Numbered from the stretch's first letter, positions 8,891-18,468 are shown. The stretch: DNA of 64,000 nucleotides from DLKC01 sp002478885 (GCA_046329585.1 JAXLUI010000001.1:806001-870000), one strand, 5' to 3'. Notes: generated by a model from the letters alone, not told the origin. A program made the numbers and translations.

Positions 8891-9643
8891 TTATTCTTCC
8901 CCGAAAAAGAGACTGAGGAATTCTTTTTTACGCCTTGATGCAAGAGGAATCATTATTTTATCCTTCATTTCGATTATGCCACCCTTTCCTTTGTGGTATC
9001 TTTTGATATACCGCACATTGATGAGGTGAGAATGGTGGATGCGGAAAAAGGTGTCGGGCGGCAGTATGTCTTCGTATTCTTTGAGATTTTTTACCGATAC
9101 GATCTTTTTCCCGTCTTCCAGGAAAAAGAAAGTGTATTTGCCGCTGGCTTCGCACCGTATAATATTGTTCACCACGATAAACTCGTATCCAAAGTTTGCG
9201 GGTATGGCCAGGGACTGCAGGTTATTTTTGGCCACTCCAAAATTGAAAAGCAGGTTTTCTATGCGCTGGTGAAAGGTTGATGCATTGATTTTTTCAGATA
9301 CTTTATTAACTGCCGCAATAAGTTCTTCGATGTTTATGGGTTTTAGTAAATAATCGAGCGCACTGTATTTTATTGCTTTGAGGGTATAGTTGTCGTACGC
9401 AGAAACAAATATCACTTCAAAGCCAATTGGTTTAAGCTGGTCTAACAGGGTAAACGCGTTTCCACCGGGCATTTCAATATCCAGGAAAATAAGATCCGGT
9501 TTTTTCATTTTTATAAGATCGAATGCAGCGGCCACATCGCCGGCCTCGCCGCAAACACTTACCTGTGGGCAAAACGATGCCAGCATTTCCTTGAGAATTC
9601 TTACATTTTTAGGCTCGTCTTCTATAATGGCCGCGTTGATCAT
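8891..9643 (-). CDS. LytTR-family response regulator
   Basis: Cytosolic DNA-binding response regulator of 250 residues. The receiver domain (1-120) has the acidic pocket IIEDE (E8, D9, E10), phospho-acceptor D55 in LIFLDIEMPGG, and the switch Lys in LLKPINIEEL. The LytTR domain (~145-250) contains the FFRIHHSHLINVRYIKRY signature that binds DNA through a beta fold. It lies 18 nt downstream of a sensor kinase gene on the same strand, which is almost surely its partner. LytTR targets in Bacteroidota are usually polysaccharide or surface functions; the neighbouring glycosyltransferase region is a plausible but unproven target. Confidence 0.93.
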   Translation of the reverse strand: MINAAIIEDEPKNVRILKEMLASFCPQVSVCGEAGDVAAAFDLIKMKKPDLIFLDIEMPGGNAFTLLDQLKPIGFEVIFVSAYDNYTLKAIKYSALDYLLKPINIEELIAAVNKVSEKINASTFHQRIENLLFNFGVAKNNLQSLAIPANFGYEFIVVNNIIRCEASGKYTFFFLEDGKKIVSVKNLKEYEDILPPDTFFRIHHSHLINVRYIKRYHKGKGGIIEMKDKIMIPLASRRKKEFLSLFFGEE

Positions 9644-9661
9644 GAAAATAATATTTACCTG

Positions 9662-12568
9662 TTAAGCGATATCAGATTCCAGTGGAAAATTAATGCTCAC
9701 CCTTGTACCGGTATCCGGTTCAGCAATATAAATATCTTCTATTGTTATGCTGATCTTCCTTTTGTTAATGGCGTTGATCGTGTCAATACGCTGTTGAACG
9801 ATGGACATACCTTTAGACTCGTGGCCATCGGCGCCTGACGGCCTGAACTGCCCTGAGGCGGCGCGCCCTACGTCGTTATCTTCTATAATACAAACTACAT
9901 ATTCCCCTTCGGCATAAAACATAACCGAGATCTTACCATTCGAATTTTTGAGATTTCTGATACCATGCCTGATGCTGTTTTCAACGAAAGGTTGCAGCAA
10001 AAGCGAAGGGAGATAAACCTGTTCGGGCTGTAGGTGTTCATCGACCGAGATATCGTACTCAAAACTATTTTCAAACCTTACTTGTTCCAATTTCAGGTAG
10101 GTATGGAGATATTTTATTTCTTCGGCCAACGTAATCAGTTTGCTGGAAGACAGGTCGAGGGTTTGTCGTATGAGGGAAGAAAATTCGGAAATAAAACGAT
10201 TGGCATCTATCACATTTTTATCAAATACATATTGCTGTATAGAATTGAGACAATTAAAAATAAAATGCGGGTTCATCTGGGCCCGGAAGGCCAATTGCTC
10301 GAGGTCGGATATTTTTTTCTGTAAAGCCGTTTTTTCACTCTCACGCCGCATAATTTCCTTAATACGGCGATTTAACCAGAACGATATTAATGCAGCTATC
10401 GCTGCTATGACAAGCACAATAAACCAGGCTTCCAGGTAGAAAGGTTTTTCTACATTGATGTTAAGCCGGGCGACGTTGCTTTTAACGCCAAATGCATTGA
10501 CGGCATAAATCTCCAGCGTGTAGGTGCCCGATGGCAGCGAGGCATAGTCAAGTATATTCTCCCTTGTTGTCTTCCACGCATTATCGAACCCCAAAATCCG
10601 GTAGTAGTAGCGAATGTCACCCTGGGATTTAAAGGAAATACAGGAAAAATCAATCCTTAGGCTATTATCTTTTGGGGTTAGAGCAATATTGTTTAAACCA
10701 GGGTCCCAGGTTTGTTTTTTTGACCGTATAGAATTGATGTGTAAATAAGCGATTGAAGTATTGTCTATTTCTTTTGGATTAAAATAAATAATACCATAGG
10801 GAGTACCGAGGTAAACAGTGTCTCCTATAACCAGCAGGCAGTTGATAATATCACAATTGAAACCATCTTTAGAGGAATAGGTTTTAATATGGAAAGAACC
10901 GCTTTCCGGTTTAATACAATTAAGGCCTTTATCAGTTCCCACCCACAAGTTTCGATTGTCCCACTGGATGGCCCGGCAGCTATTGCTTGTTAACCCGTCT
11001 GCTTCTGTTATATGCCTGATAACCTTACCTCGCCGGTAAGCAATGATGCCGTTGCCATAGGTCGCGATCCACAAGGTATCGCCGGAGTTTGTTATGGAAG
11101 CAACGCGGGACGCAAGCAACGAGTCTTTCTGACCAAGAAAGGAAACCGATTTACTATCATCAATTGCGTACAATCCATCCAGCGCACCAATAAAATCCAA
11201 TCCTTCAAAACGGTAGGAACAGGTAGCACGTTTATTCCATATTATGTCAGAGATCCGTGGCTGGTTAATATTCATTTTAAAGACGCCCCAATTAGTACTT
11301 ACCAATATCGTATCCTCATATCTATATATGTTTTTCACACTAACGAAAGCTTCGATAGTCTGCTGATTTTGCTTGTTGAAATAAGATAGCCCATCTGGTG
11401 AGCCCACGATAACATCGTGCTCATTTTCTACTATACCCGTAATTCTTGCGCTACCAACACCGCTTGCAACCGTGGTAGAAAACAACCGATCATTACCATC
11501 GATCCTCCACAGTAAAGCTTTATTTGTTCCAGCCAAAAGATAAGAATTGGCTTTGGATAAGGAATAAACCGAAAGAGGACTTTTATCAGACACCAGGCTA
11601 TAGTTCCTGATCGCACTTGATGCAAGCCGGTAAATTCCATATCCTGTCGTGCCAAACCAATAGGAGCCTTCATTGTCCTTAAAGCAGCAATTGGTTGTCT
11701 TTCCAAGAAAGAACTTATGAGTAATTGCAGCATTTTTTAGGTTGTACAGGTAAACGGTATCGTCTGCATTAATACTAAAAAGGGAGTCACACAACCACGA
11801 GAAGCCGTTAAAATGAACCGGCACTTTTAATTTGTATGTTTTCTTGTCAGTGTTGGTAAAATACAAGTCGTTCAATATTCGGTAGGCAAAAATTCCCGGT
11901 CTGCAAAGAATACTAAGGCGACTAATAAATTTGTTGTTAACGGTAATCGTGTCGTAAGCTTCTATAGCAGCTTTACTGTTTAGCTTGAAAAGTCCCCAAC
12001 CTTTAAAATTATTGAGTATGCCTGATACCACAACATTCTTATCATTGTTTAACCCCAAATTGATTGCATAAAAATATCCTCCCCTAAAATCCCGATATGT
12101 AAAGTATTTCCCACCGGTATCTATAATGTGAATGGCACTATTTTCCAGTAAAACAATATTGCCATACTTGTCTTCAACAATATCCACGGGTTCAGAAGAA
12201 AGTTGAATTTTAGCAACCAGGGAATCGTTTTTTGAGTTATGAATTTTGCCGTTATTATAAAAGCAAATAGCATGACTAAACGAGATAATCCACATCCTGT
12301 TCTTCGAATCTACATACAATTTCAGCACTTCATTATCAGGTAAACCATCTGTAGTGGTAAAGTTCTTAAAGTGTGTGCCGTCGAACCGGCTTAAGCCTCC
12401 ATCGGTTCCAAACCACATAAACCCATCTTTATCCTGGGTTTCTGTGTAAATGGTTAACCCGTTTAAGCCATCCTTTAAATCATAGTGCAGGTAATTGTAA
12501 TCCTGGGCACTTACAGCAAGTGATAAAAAACAAGGGGCTAAGAGCAGGGCCAAAACGACAAACTTCAT
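9662..12568 (-). CDS. LytS-type sensor histidine kinase with periplasmic beta-propeller
   Basis: A 968-residue sensor. Signal peptide (residues 1-21, ending SAQ), then ~590 residues of propeller blades with the two-component-regulator propeller signature (DGFMWFGTDGGLSRFDG, RNLWVGTDKGLNCI), then a Y_Y_Y immunoglobulin-like domain (~615-705, YRILGFDNAWK), one membrane helix (~714-733), a coiled-coil linker, and a HisKA-less His_kinase domain with phospho-acceptor H768 in MNPHFIFNCLNSIQ and the N-box PFVENSIRHG (~861-870). This is the same architecture as hybrid systems that sense glycans in Bacteroides, but the DNA-binding output is a separate LytTR regulator immediately downstream. The ligand cannot be predicted. 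Confidence 0.92.
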   Translation of the reverse strand: MKFVVLALLLAPCFLSLAVSAQDYNYLHYDLKDGLNGLTIYTETQDKDGFMWFGTDGGLSRFDGTHFKNFTTTDGLPDNEVLKLYVDSKNRMWIISFSHAICFYNNGKIHNSKNDSLVAKIQLSSEPVDIVEDKYGNIVLLENSAIHIIDTGGKYFTYRDFRGGYFYAINLGLNNDKNVVVSGILNNFKGWGLFKLNSKAAIEAYDTITVNNKFISRLSILCRPGIFAYRILNDLYFTNTDKKTYKLKVPVHFNGFSWLCDSLFSINADDTVYLYNLKNAAITHKFFLGKTTNCCFKDNEGSYWFGTTGYGIYRLASSAIRNYSLVSDKSPLSVYSLSKANSYLLAGTNKALLWRIDGNDRLFSTTVASGVGSARITGIVENEHDVIVGSPDGLSYFNKQNQQTIEAFVSVKNIYRYEDTILVSTNWGVFKMNINQPRISDIIWNKRATCSYRFEGLDFIGALDGLYAIDDSKSVSFLGQKDSLLASRVASITNSGDTLWIATYGNGIIAYRRGKVIRHITEADGLTSNSCRAIQWDNRNLWVGTDKGLNCIKPESGSFHIKTYSSKDGFNCDIINCLLVIGDTVYLGTPYGIIYFNPKEIDNTSIAYLHINSIRSKKQTWDPGLNNIALTPKDNSLRIDFSCISFKSQGDIRYYYRILGFDNAWKTTRENILDYASLPSGTYTLEIYAVNAFGVKSNVARLNINVEKPFYLEAWFIVLVIAAIAALISFWLNRRIKEIMRRESEKTALQKKISDLEQLAFRAQMNPHFIFNCLNSIQQYVFDKNVIDANRFISEFSSLIRQTLDLSSSKLITLAEEIKYLHTYLKLEQVRFENSFEYDISVDEHLQPEQVYLPSLLLQPFVENSIRHGIRNLKNSNGKISVMFYAEGEYVVCIIEDNDVGRAASGQFRPSGADGHESKGMSIVQQRIDTINAINKRKISITIEDIYIAEPDTGTRVSINFPLESDIA

Positions 12569-12674
12569 TAATCTAAAATATAAAAAATAAAAAGTACCCG
12601 TAGTTAAAGATCGATTAACAGCCCCACGTTGAAGATTTTATCGAGTCTGCCTTTGGTTTTTCATGGCAGCTTCA

Positions 12675-12809
12675 CTTGCGTCCCGAGAGAAACGATTCGG
12701 GATCGCACGCTTCGGCTGCAATAAAAAAAGCATCGGCAAAGTGAATTGATATCTGAAGCGATCAATCACCGTTCATTGAAGCGCGGGACGTACAAGAGAG
12801 TGACACAAC
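12675..12809. repeat. Inverted pair of intergenic repeats, left arm interrupted
   Basis: Left arm (minus, type II): CTTGCGT at 12675-12681 and CGCACGCTTC at 12704-12713 are the two halves of a core split by a 22-nt insertion (12682-12703) that itself contains a TCCCGA/TCGGGA palindrome. Right arm (plus, type I): ACAAGAGAGTGACACAAC at 12792-12809. The pair sits in the 282-bp gap between the sensor kinase and a glycosyltransferase gene. Confidence 0.75.
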
Positions 12810-12850
12810 AACAGCTGCACAGCGTGATGTTGCCGGTTAAAAAGTACTCT

Positions 12851-13855
12851 TTACAACATCTTATAAAAGTGCTGTTTGTTGCGGATAATGAGCGGTGCCA
12901 GTTCCCACAGCCGTAAAATATTACGTGTGAATCCTGTTATGCGGGGCATGTCGTTGAACGGGTTCCTGAGATGAATGCTGTTATCGGTGATGCTGCAAAA
13001 AAAGAAAACGGGGATCTCGGCTGTGTGTACGAGCAGGTGGAACAAAAACCAACCCACACCAAATTGTTTTCTTATGCGCAGGTGATTGGAGACGATCAGT
13101 TGCAGGCCTTTTTTATCGTACAGGTTTATATAACCCTTGTCGGCAGTACTTGTTGCGGCATTAATTGCTTCGCCCTGGAGGTGAATGGTGCTTAGATCGC
13201 CGTATACGCAAAGATTGCCTTGCTTTCTAAGCCTGCTGCACCATTCAATTTCTTCGGAGTAAAGGAAAAAGTCTTCGTCGAGCATGCCGGCTTTCTCTAT
13301 AGCGGCTTTTTTTACCATCAGGAAAGCGCCGTTGATCCAATCTACGGATTCTTCCCGGGCAGCCTCAGGAACGTTGGTTTTTTTTACGTTGATGGCAAAG
13401 GCAATTTTTCTAAGCAAAGGTCCAAGATAGGGCAATGGTAAAAGATGGTTGAGGCCTCCTTTCATAAAAAAGCTCCCGGTTATCTGTGGCGTACGGTCGG
13501 CATTCAAAAGTTGTACGCTGCCAGCAACATAACCTGATTGCATAAACCGCTTAAAGCACTTATCAATTGCATCGTTTAAGATAATGGTATCGGGATTCAG
13601 CAACAACACAACGGAACCATTCGATTGCCGGATACCTTCGTTATTTGCTCTTGCAAAGCCGGCATTGTAATCCATGGCGATCCATTTCACAAACGGAAAA
13701 CGGGAAAGGATGGTCTCTTTGCTGTCATCGGCAGAATCATTATCAACAATAATCCATTCAAAATTTCTTGCCGATTCAAATTGGGTGGCGCTGGCAATAC
13801 ATTCACCAATAAGCGAAGCTGAGCGGTAATTAACTATGATGACGGAAAGCTGCAA
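12851..13855 (-). CDS. Glycosyltransferase family 2 (rhamnosyltransferase-like)
   Basis: A 334-residue GT-A enzyme. The nucleotide-sugar fold begins LSVIIVNYRSASLI; the metal-binding region is LLLNPDTIIL (N-P-D in place of DxD, as in WsaE/RfbN-like rhamnosyltransferases), and the acceptor/catalytic stretch is DWINGAFLMVKKAAIEKAGMLDEDFFLYSEEIEWCSRLRK split over residues ~170-215. The C-terminal ~90 residues are amphipathic and contain one hydrophobic segment, suggesting membrane association. It is divergent from the methyltransferase pair starting at 13912. The sugar donor is inferred only from overall resemblance. Confidence 0.88.
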   Translation of the reverse strand: MQLSVIIVNYRSASLIGECIASATQFESARNFEWIIVDNDSADDSKETILSRFPFVKWIAMDYNAGFARANNEGIRQSNGSVVLLLNPDTIILNDAIDKCFKRFMQSGYVAGSVQLLNADRTPQITGSFFMKGGLNHLLPLPYLGPLLRKIAFAINVKKTNVPEAAREESVDWINGAFLMVKKAAIEKAGMLDEDFFLYSEEIEWCSRLRKQGNLCVYGDLSTIHLQGEAINAATSTADKGYINLYDKKGLQLIVSNHLRIRKQFGVGWFLFHLLVHTAEIPVFFFCSITDNSIHLRNPFNDMPRITGFTRNILRLWELAPLIIRNKQHFYKML

Positions 13856-13911
13856 AAGAGGCCATTGTTTATGAATGAAATATTATCTTGCGCACGAAGA
13901 TATGTTTTGAC

Positions 13912-14673
13912 ATGAAAAATTTTATAAGAAAAATATTGCAGCGATTTGGCTACGACATTATAAAACTTAATCAATCCAGCCTAACAGCATTACCTGATTT
14001 TGAAGAACTCCATAAAGCTGTCTTTGAAAAAGTGAAAGACTTCACAATGACAAGCCCTGAAAGGGTTTACACATTGATAGAGGCTGTAAAATATGTCGAA
14101 AACAACCATATTGAAGGTGACATAGTGGAGTGTGGCGTTTGGAAAGGAGGAAGTATGATGGCGGTTGCTGAAACACTGAAACATTTGAGGAATACGGGCA
14201 GGGAGTTGTATTTATATGACACGTTCGAAGGGATGAGTGAACCCACTGAACATGACAAAACCTATTATGGTGAAACTGCTACGGCTTTGCTGGAAACCGA
14301 TCAAAACAAAGAAAAAAATCTTGTGTGGGCCTATTCAACGCTTGAAGCCGTTCAACAGGCAATGAACAGCACTGGCTATCCTTCAGGAAATATAAAATAC
14401 GTTAAAGGCAAAGTAGAAGATACCATTCCGAATGTAATATCACAGCGGATTGCTATACTCAGGCTTGATACGGACTGGTATGAATCTACCTGCCATGAGT
14501 TGATTCATTTGTTCCCTTTACTCATGCCGGGCGGCGTTTTAATTCTTGATGATTATGGACATTGGCAAGGCGCCCGTAAAGCAGTTGATGAGTATGTTCA
14601 AAAGAACAACGTTCAGATCTTGTTGAACAGGATTGATGAAACGGGAAGGGTAGCCGTAAAACAGCCGCAATGA
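13912..14673 (+). CDS. TylF/MycF-type O-methyltransferase
   Basis: A 253-residue SAM-dependent sugar O-methyltransferase of the macrocin-O-methyltransferase family. Key elements: EGDIVECGVWKGGSMMAVAE (SAM loop), LYDTFEGMSEPT, RLDTDWYEST (metal/catalytic Asp region) and GGVLILDDYGHWQGA. The start at 13912 (MKNFIRKIL) is preferred over an upstream TTG at 13888. Its stop overlaps the start of the next methyltransferase gene (ATGA), so they are coupled. Such enzymes commonly decorate surface polysaccharide sugars, fitting the glycosyltransferases around it. Confidence 0.87.
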   Translation: MKNFIRKILQRFGYDIIKLNQSSLTALPDFEELHKAVFEKVKDFTMTSPERVYTLIEAVKYVENNHIEGDIVECGVWKGGSMMAVAETLKHLRNTGRELYLYDTFEGMSEPTEHDKTYYGETATALLETDQNKEKNLVWAYSTLEAVQQAMNSTGYPSGNIKYVKGKVEDTIPNVISQRIAILRLDTDWYESTCHELIHLFPLLMPGGVLILDDYGHWQGARKAVDEYVQKNNVQILLNRIDETGRVAVKQPQ

Positions 14674-15377
14674 AATTGAAACAAATTGCATATGAATTTA
14701 ACCCGGGAATCACTTACCCTGCCTATCTCACGAGAAGCCGGTTGTTGAGGTCGATAGCCGGCCATGCAGGTAAGTTGAAAGGCGTTTTGATGGATTTTGG
14801 CTGCGGGTCAAAGCCATACAAATCCCTCTTTGAAGTGGACAAATACATCGGCGTTGATTTCGAAAACCCGGGCCACCCCCATCTGAACGAGCAGATTGAT
14901 GTTTTTTATGACGGCCATTCCATACCCTTTGAAGACAACCATTTCGACTCAGTTTTCAGCAGCGAAGTGTTTGAACATATCTTCAATCTCGATGAAATAT
15001 TAAAAGAGATAAACAGGGTCATGAAGCCGGGTGGCATGCTGCTCATCACATGTCCTTTCTCTATTTGCGAGCATGAAGTTCCCCACGATTTTGCACGTTA
15101 CTCTTCTTTTGGCATAAAAAGCATGCTTGAAAGAAATGGGTTCGAAATTATTCAGCAGAATAAAACCGGCAACAGTATTGAAACAGTTAGCCAGTTACGT
15201 ATTATGTATATCCACCAGCATATAACTCCCCATATAAGAAAAATACCGATCCTGAGATCGGTATTCAGATTTATTGTTTACACGGGGATAAATCTTTACG
15301 CTGTTGTTCTTTCAAAAATTTTCCCGGCAGGCGAAGACCTTTATTTAAACAATGTGGTCTTGTGCAGGAGGAAATAG
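14670..15377 (+). CDS. Class I SAM-dependent methyltransferase
   Basis: A 235-residue Methyltransf_11-type enzyme. Motif I is LMDFGCGSKPYK, the acidic end of strand 2 is GVDFENPGH, and the post-I motif region is HFDSVFSSEVFEHIFN, followed by RVMKPGGMLLITCPF. The C-terminal ~60 residues are hydrophobic (FRFIVYTGINLYAVVLSKIF) and may form a membrane-attaching segment. It overlaps the upstream TylF-type gene by 4 nt and ends 4 nt from the convergent lipoprotein gene. Its substrate is unknown; a lipid-linked glycan intermediate is plausible from context and the C-terminal hydrophobicity. Confidence 0.85.
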   Translation: MKLKQIAYEFNPGITYPAYLTRSRLLRSIAGHAGKLKGVLMDFGCGSKPYKSLFEVDKYIGVDFENPGHPHLNEQIDVFYDGHSIPFEDNHFDSVFSSEVFEHIFNLDEILKEINRVMKPGGMLLITCPFSICEHEVPHDFARYSSFGIKSMLERNGFEIIQQNKTGNSIETVSQLRIMYIHQHITPHIRKIPILRSVFRFIVYTGINLYAVVLSKIFPAGEDLYLNNVVLCRRK

Positions 15378-15381
15378 TGTT

Positions 15382-15894
15382 CTATTTAAATGGAACGTAT
15401 TGTCCAGCCCTATTGACACCGTAAATGTCTGTATACTCGAAAATAAATGTCTTGTTATTTAATTTAAGCACCTTACTTGTATAAGTCCCTGTTGAATTCG
15501 TAACAACGATAATTGTTTCTTTTGGATCTGAAAAATACCATGTACCGGGATAGCTGGTTCCGTTATCATCTTCATCAACAGTTCCGTCTGCGTGATAGGT
15601 TACAAAAACATTATCAAGATCCAAAGAATTGTTTGTAGCCCCGCGCAGGTAAAGTAACGTGCCAAGGTTATTTGGATCCTGGTACCCCAGATAATATTTT
15701 TTATACATCCATGTATATTGGCTGATTAGCTCGGTCCTTGTTTTACCCGTGGCGAGTTCATCAGTGTTGCTTGTATTGAAACTTAATTCGTCTTGTGTCG
15801 TTGAGGTTGTTGCAGTTGGCGAAGTCAAATTGGATTTTTGGCAACTAGCCAGAAACAATCCAACAGCTAATAATAGAACAAGGTTCTTTTTCAT
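15382..15894 (-). CDS. Lipoprotein of unknown function
   Basis: A 170-residue protein starting MKKNLVLLLAVGLFLASCQ, a type II signal peptide with lipobox LASC. A Ser/Thr-rich linker follows, then a beta-rich domain with FVTYHADGTVDEDDNGTSYPG split around a GTWYFSD-like strand, reminiscent of lipocalin-like domains in the phylum. An ATG six codons upstream (15912) is possible, but the shorter form gives a standard signal peptide. Upstream on the minus strand GGTACTTTG could be a degenerate -7 element. Confidence 0.72.
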   Translation of the reverse strand: MKKNLVLLLAVGLFLASCQKSNLTSPTATTSTTQDELSFNTSNTDELATGKTRTELISQYTWMYKKYYLGYQDPNNLGTLLYLRGATNNSLDLDNVFVTYHADGTVDEDDNGTSYPGTWYFSDPKETIIVVTNSTGTYTSKVLKLNNKTFIFEYTDIYGVNRAGQYVPFK

Positions 15895-15987
15895 AAACTT
15901 GATTTTTGACAAAGTACCTTTTGGTATTTTAAAAAAGAAATTTTTCTCAAAAGTTTTTTAAAGTCTTTATTTTAATTCAAAATTGTC

Positions 15988-17133
15988 ATGACCATTGCAA
16001 TCGTTTCTATGATACGGGATAACTGGGGCGGAAGTGAAGAGCTCTGGGCAAACATGGCAGACCTTGCACTAAAAAACGGCGATACAATCATTCATTTATC
16101 TTACCAACACCCTGTAGTTCACCCTAGAATCAAAACGCTCACTGCCAATGGCCTTATCGAATTTACCCGTCCATCGTACCGGGAATTATCCGAAAATCCT
16201 GTCATTCAGTTAAAGGATAAAGGCATCAATTTTATCCGAAAAAAACTGAGCCTTTCCTTTAAAAGAATATTCGATCAAAAACCCGATGTAGTCCTTTACA
16301 ACGGAACCTGCTACTCTATAGCGGAAGAAACAGAGCTCATGGAGCACCTTTTCAAATCTAATGCGGCATTTTATATCATCGGGCATTTTAACGATGAAAG
16401 AGGCCGGGGTGGCCTGTCAGACCAGCGGGCCCAGAAAACGATCGATGCTTATCAGCGCTGCAAAAAAGTGTTTTTCATTTCCAGCCGCAGCCTGGAAAAT
16501 GCCAAACGCCAGCTTGCAGCCGGCCTCGCTAACGCGCTTGTAATCCGCAACCCGGTAAATATCTCTTCTACTGCCATTATCCCTTTTCCCGCCAGCGACA
16601 CCGTTCAGATGGCTATGGTTGGCAATCTTGTTACCGTTCACAAAGGACAGGATATTGCTTTGGAGGTTCTCAGCCAGCCTCAATGGAAGGCCAGAAACTG
16701 GCACCTGAATATCTATGGCAGCGGCCCTGATGAAAGCTATCTCAGGCAACTGGTAACACGCTTCCAACTGGAGAATAATGTAACATTTCATGGAAAAGTA
16801 AGCGATATTCGCGCCGTCTGGGAACGAAACCAGGTGCTGCTCATGCCATCGCATATGGAAGGCATGCCACTGGCCGTTGTGGAAGCAATGATCTGCGGAA
16901 GGCCTTGCGTGGGCACCGATGTCGGCGGAATAGCGGAATGGATTGAAGAAGGCAGGTCTGGCTTTATTGCTGAAGCCCCAACCGTTCACTCGTTTGGCAA
17001 CAGTATAGAAAGAGCCTGGCTGCAGTTAAATAACTGGCAACAGATCGGCATTAACGCACATGAACGAGCTATGAGTTTATACGACCCTGAACCAGGCAAA
17101 ACTTTATTAAGACTGATAACACAGGAGGGTTAA
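15988..17133 (+). CDS. Glycosyltransferase family 4
   Basis: A 381-residue GT-B retaining glycosyltransferase. The N-terminal acceptor domain begins IAIVSMIRDNWGGSEELW, the C-terminal donor domain carries AMVGNLVTVHKGQDIALE, NIYGSGPDESYL and the E-x7-E donor-binding motif EGMPLAVVEAM, followed by TDVGGIAEWI. There is no signal peptide or membrane helix, so it acts at the cytoplasmic face on a lipid-linked or nucleotide-linked acceptor. It is followed after 31 nt by the UDP-GlcNAc 2-epimerase gene, suggesting co-transcription. Donor sugar not determinable. Confidence 0.9.
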   Translation: MTIAIVSMIRDNWGGSEELWANMADLALKNGDTIIHLSYQHPVVHPRIKTLTANGLIEFTRPSYRELSENPVIQLKDKGINFIRKKLSLSFKRIFDQKPDVVLYNGTCYSIAEETELMEHLFKSNAAFYIIGHFNDERGRGGLSDQRAQKTIDAYQRCKKVFFISSRSLENAKRQLAAGLANALVIRNPVNISSTAIIPFPASDTVQMAMVGNLVTVHKGQDIALEVLSQPQWKARNWHLNIYGSGPDESYLRQLVTRFQLENNVTFHGKVSDIRAVWERNQVLLMPSHMEGMPLAVVEAMICGRPCVGTDVGGIAEWIEEGRSGFIAEAPTVHSFGNSIERAWLQLNNWQQIGINAHERAMSLYDPEPGKTLLRLITQEG

Positions 17134-17164
17134 TCCCCGGCAGTCAATGCTCTTAATCAATAGC

Positions 17165-18277
17165 ATGAAGAAGATTTTATTTGTATTTGGTACAAGGCCC
17201 GAGGCGATAAAAATGGCCCCGATCATTCATGAGGCAAAAAAACACGCCGACGAACTGGAAGTAAAAGTCTGTGTTACCGGCCAGCATAAAGAAATGTTGC
17301 AACAGGTGATGGATTTCTTTCAACTCACGGAAGATTATAACCTTCACCTCATGAAGCCCGGGCAAACACTGTTTGACATCACCGCCGATGGCCTGAGGGC
17401 GCTTGAGAAAATGCTCGATGATTATACGCCGGATATTATGCTTGTGCAGGGCGATACCACTACTGTTTTTACCGCAGCACTGGCAGCTTTCTATAAAAAA
17501 ATAAAGATCGGGCATATTGAGGCCGGTCTCAGAAGCTTTGATAAATATTCGCCCTTCCCGGAAGAAATCAACAGGAAGCTTACCGGCGCCCTTACCGATT
17601 TTCATTTTGCGCCAACAGTAAAAGCAAAGGAAAACCTCGAACACGAGAACATTCACCGTAATATTTTCGTGGTGGGCAATACGGTAATCGATGCCTTGCT
17701 TTGGGCGGTTGACAAAGTAAGAACCGACAATCGGTACCAGTCATTCTTCAGCTTTCTCGACCCCGAAAAAAGGACGGTGCTTATCACCGGCCACAGGAGA
17801 GAAAGTTTTGGCAAGCCATTCGAAAATATCTGCGATGCCATTACCACGTTGGCTGAAAAATATCCCGGCATGCAATTCGTTTACCCGGTTCACCTGAATC
17901 CCAATGTGCAGCAGGTTGTAAAAGAACGGCTCAGTGGTTATCCCAATATTTTTTTAATTGCACCGCTTCCCTATCCACAGCTCGTATGGCTGATGGATCA
18001 ATGCCATTTTGTAATTACTGACTCGGGCGGGATCCAGGAAGAAGCGCCAACGTTGGGCAAACCTGTTTTGGTGATTCGCGATATAACCGAGCGGGAAGAA
18101 GGCATCGCGGCCGGAACGGCTTTGCTCGTAGGTACCTCCAAAGAACGCATTGTTGCCGAGGCTACAAAACTCATCGATGACGCGGAGTCCTATAAAAAAA
18201 TGTCAAAAGCCGTTAATCCATATGGTACCGGCGACAGCGCCACTCAAATAGTGAAGATCCTGCTTAAAGAATTGTAA
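17165..18277 (+). CDS. wecB: UDP-N-acetylglucosamine 2-epimerase (non-hydrolysing)
   Basis: Cytosolic enzyme of 370 residues interconverting UDP-GlcNAc and UDP-ManNAc for surface polysaccharide synthesis. It starts MKKILFVFGTRPEAIKMAP and carries VQGDTTTVF, HIEAGLRS, TGHRRESFG, YPVHLNPNV and TDSGGIQEEAP, all hallmarks of the GT-B-like epimerase fold; length is normal. A start six codons earlier (17147) is possible but the chosen ATG matches the family. Follows a GT4 gene; no UDP-ManNAc dehydrogenase is in the window. Confidence 0.95.
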   Translation: MKKILFVFGTRPEAIKMAPIIHEAKKHADELEVKVCVTGQHKEMLQQVMDFFQLTEDYNLHLMKPGQTLFDITADGLRALEKMLDDYTPDIMLVQGDTTTVFTAALAAFYKKIKIGHIEAGLRSFDKYSPFPEEINRKLTGALTDFHFAPTVKAKENLEHENIHRNIFVVGNTVIDALLWAVDKVRTDNRYQSFFSFLDPEKRTVLITGHRRESFGKPFENICDAITTLAEKYPGMQFVYPVHLNPNVQQVVKERLSGYPNIFLIAPLPYPQLVWLMDQCHFVITDSGGIQEEAPTLGKPVLVIRDITEREEGIAAGTALLVGTSKERIVAEATKLIDDAESYKKMSKAVNPYGTGDSATQIVKILLKEL

Positions 18278-18333
18278 TACCGCCGTTAAGCAGCCGCTTT
18301 ATGAACCCGGCATTGTTGCCGGCATCAGCTTTG

Positions 18334-18468
18334 GTTGCGTCGCACGCTTCAGGTTTCTGCTCTTTTATCAACTGTTTTTTCCTGACATTTGATTTTTACT
18401 TTTGAACTGTTTGCCGAAGTATAGCAAATGCAGCGCGCTGTTACAGCAGCAGAAGAGTGCGACGCAAG
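18334..18468. repeat. Inverted pair of type II intergenic repeats
   Basis: Left arm GTTGCGTCGCACGCTTC at 18334-18350 (minus) and right arm GAAGAGTGCGACGCAAG at 18452-18468 (plus) are nearly perfect reverse complements 101 bp apart. Outer flanks are GAACCCGGC at 18303-18311 and AAAGCCGGC at 18490-18498, which look like the outer ends of the element. Confidence 0.8.
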
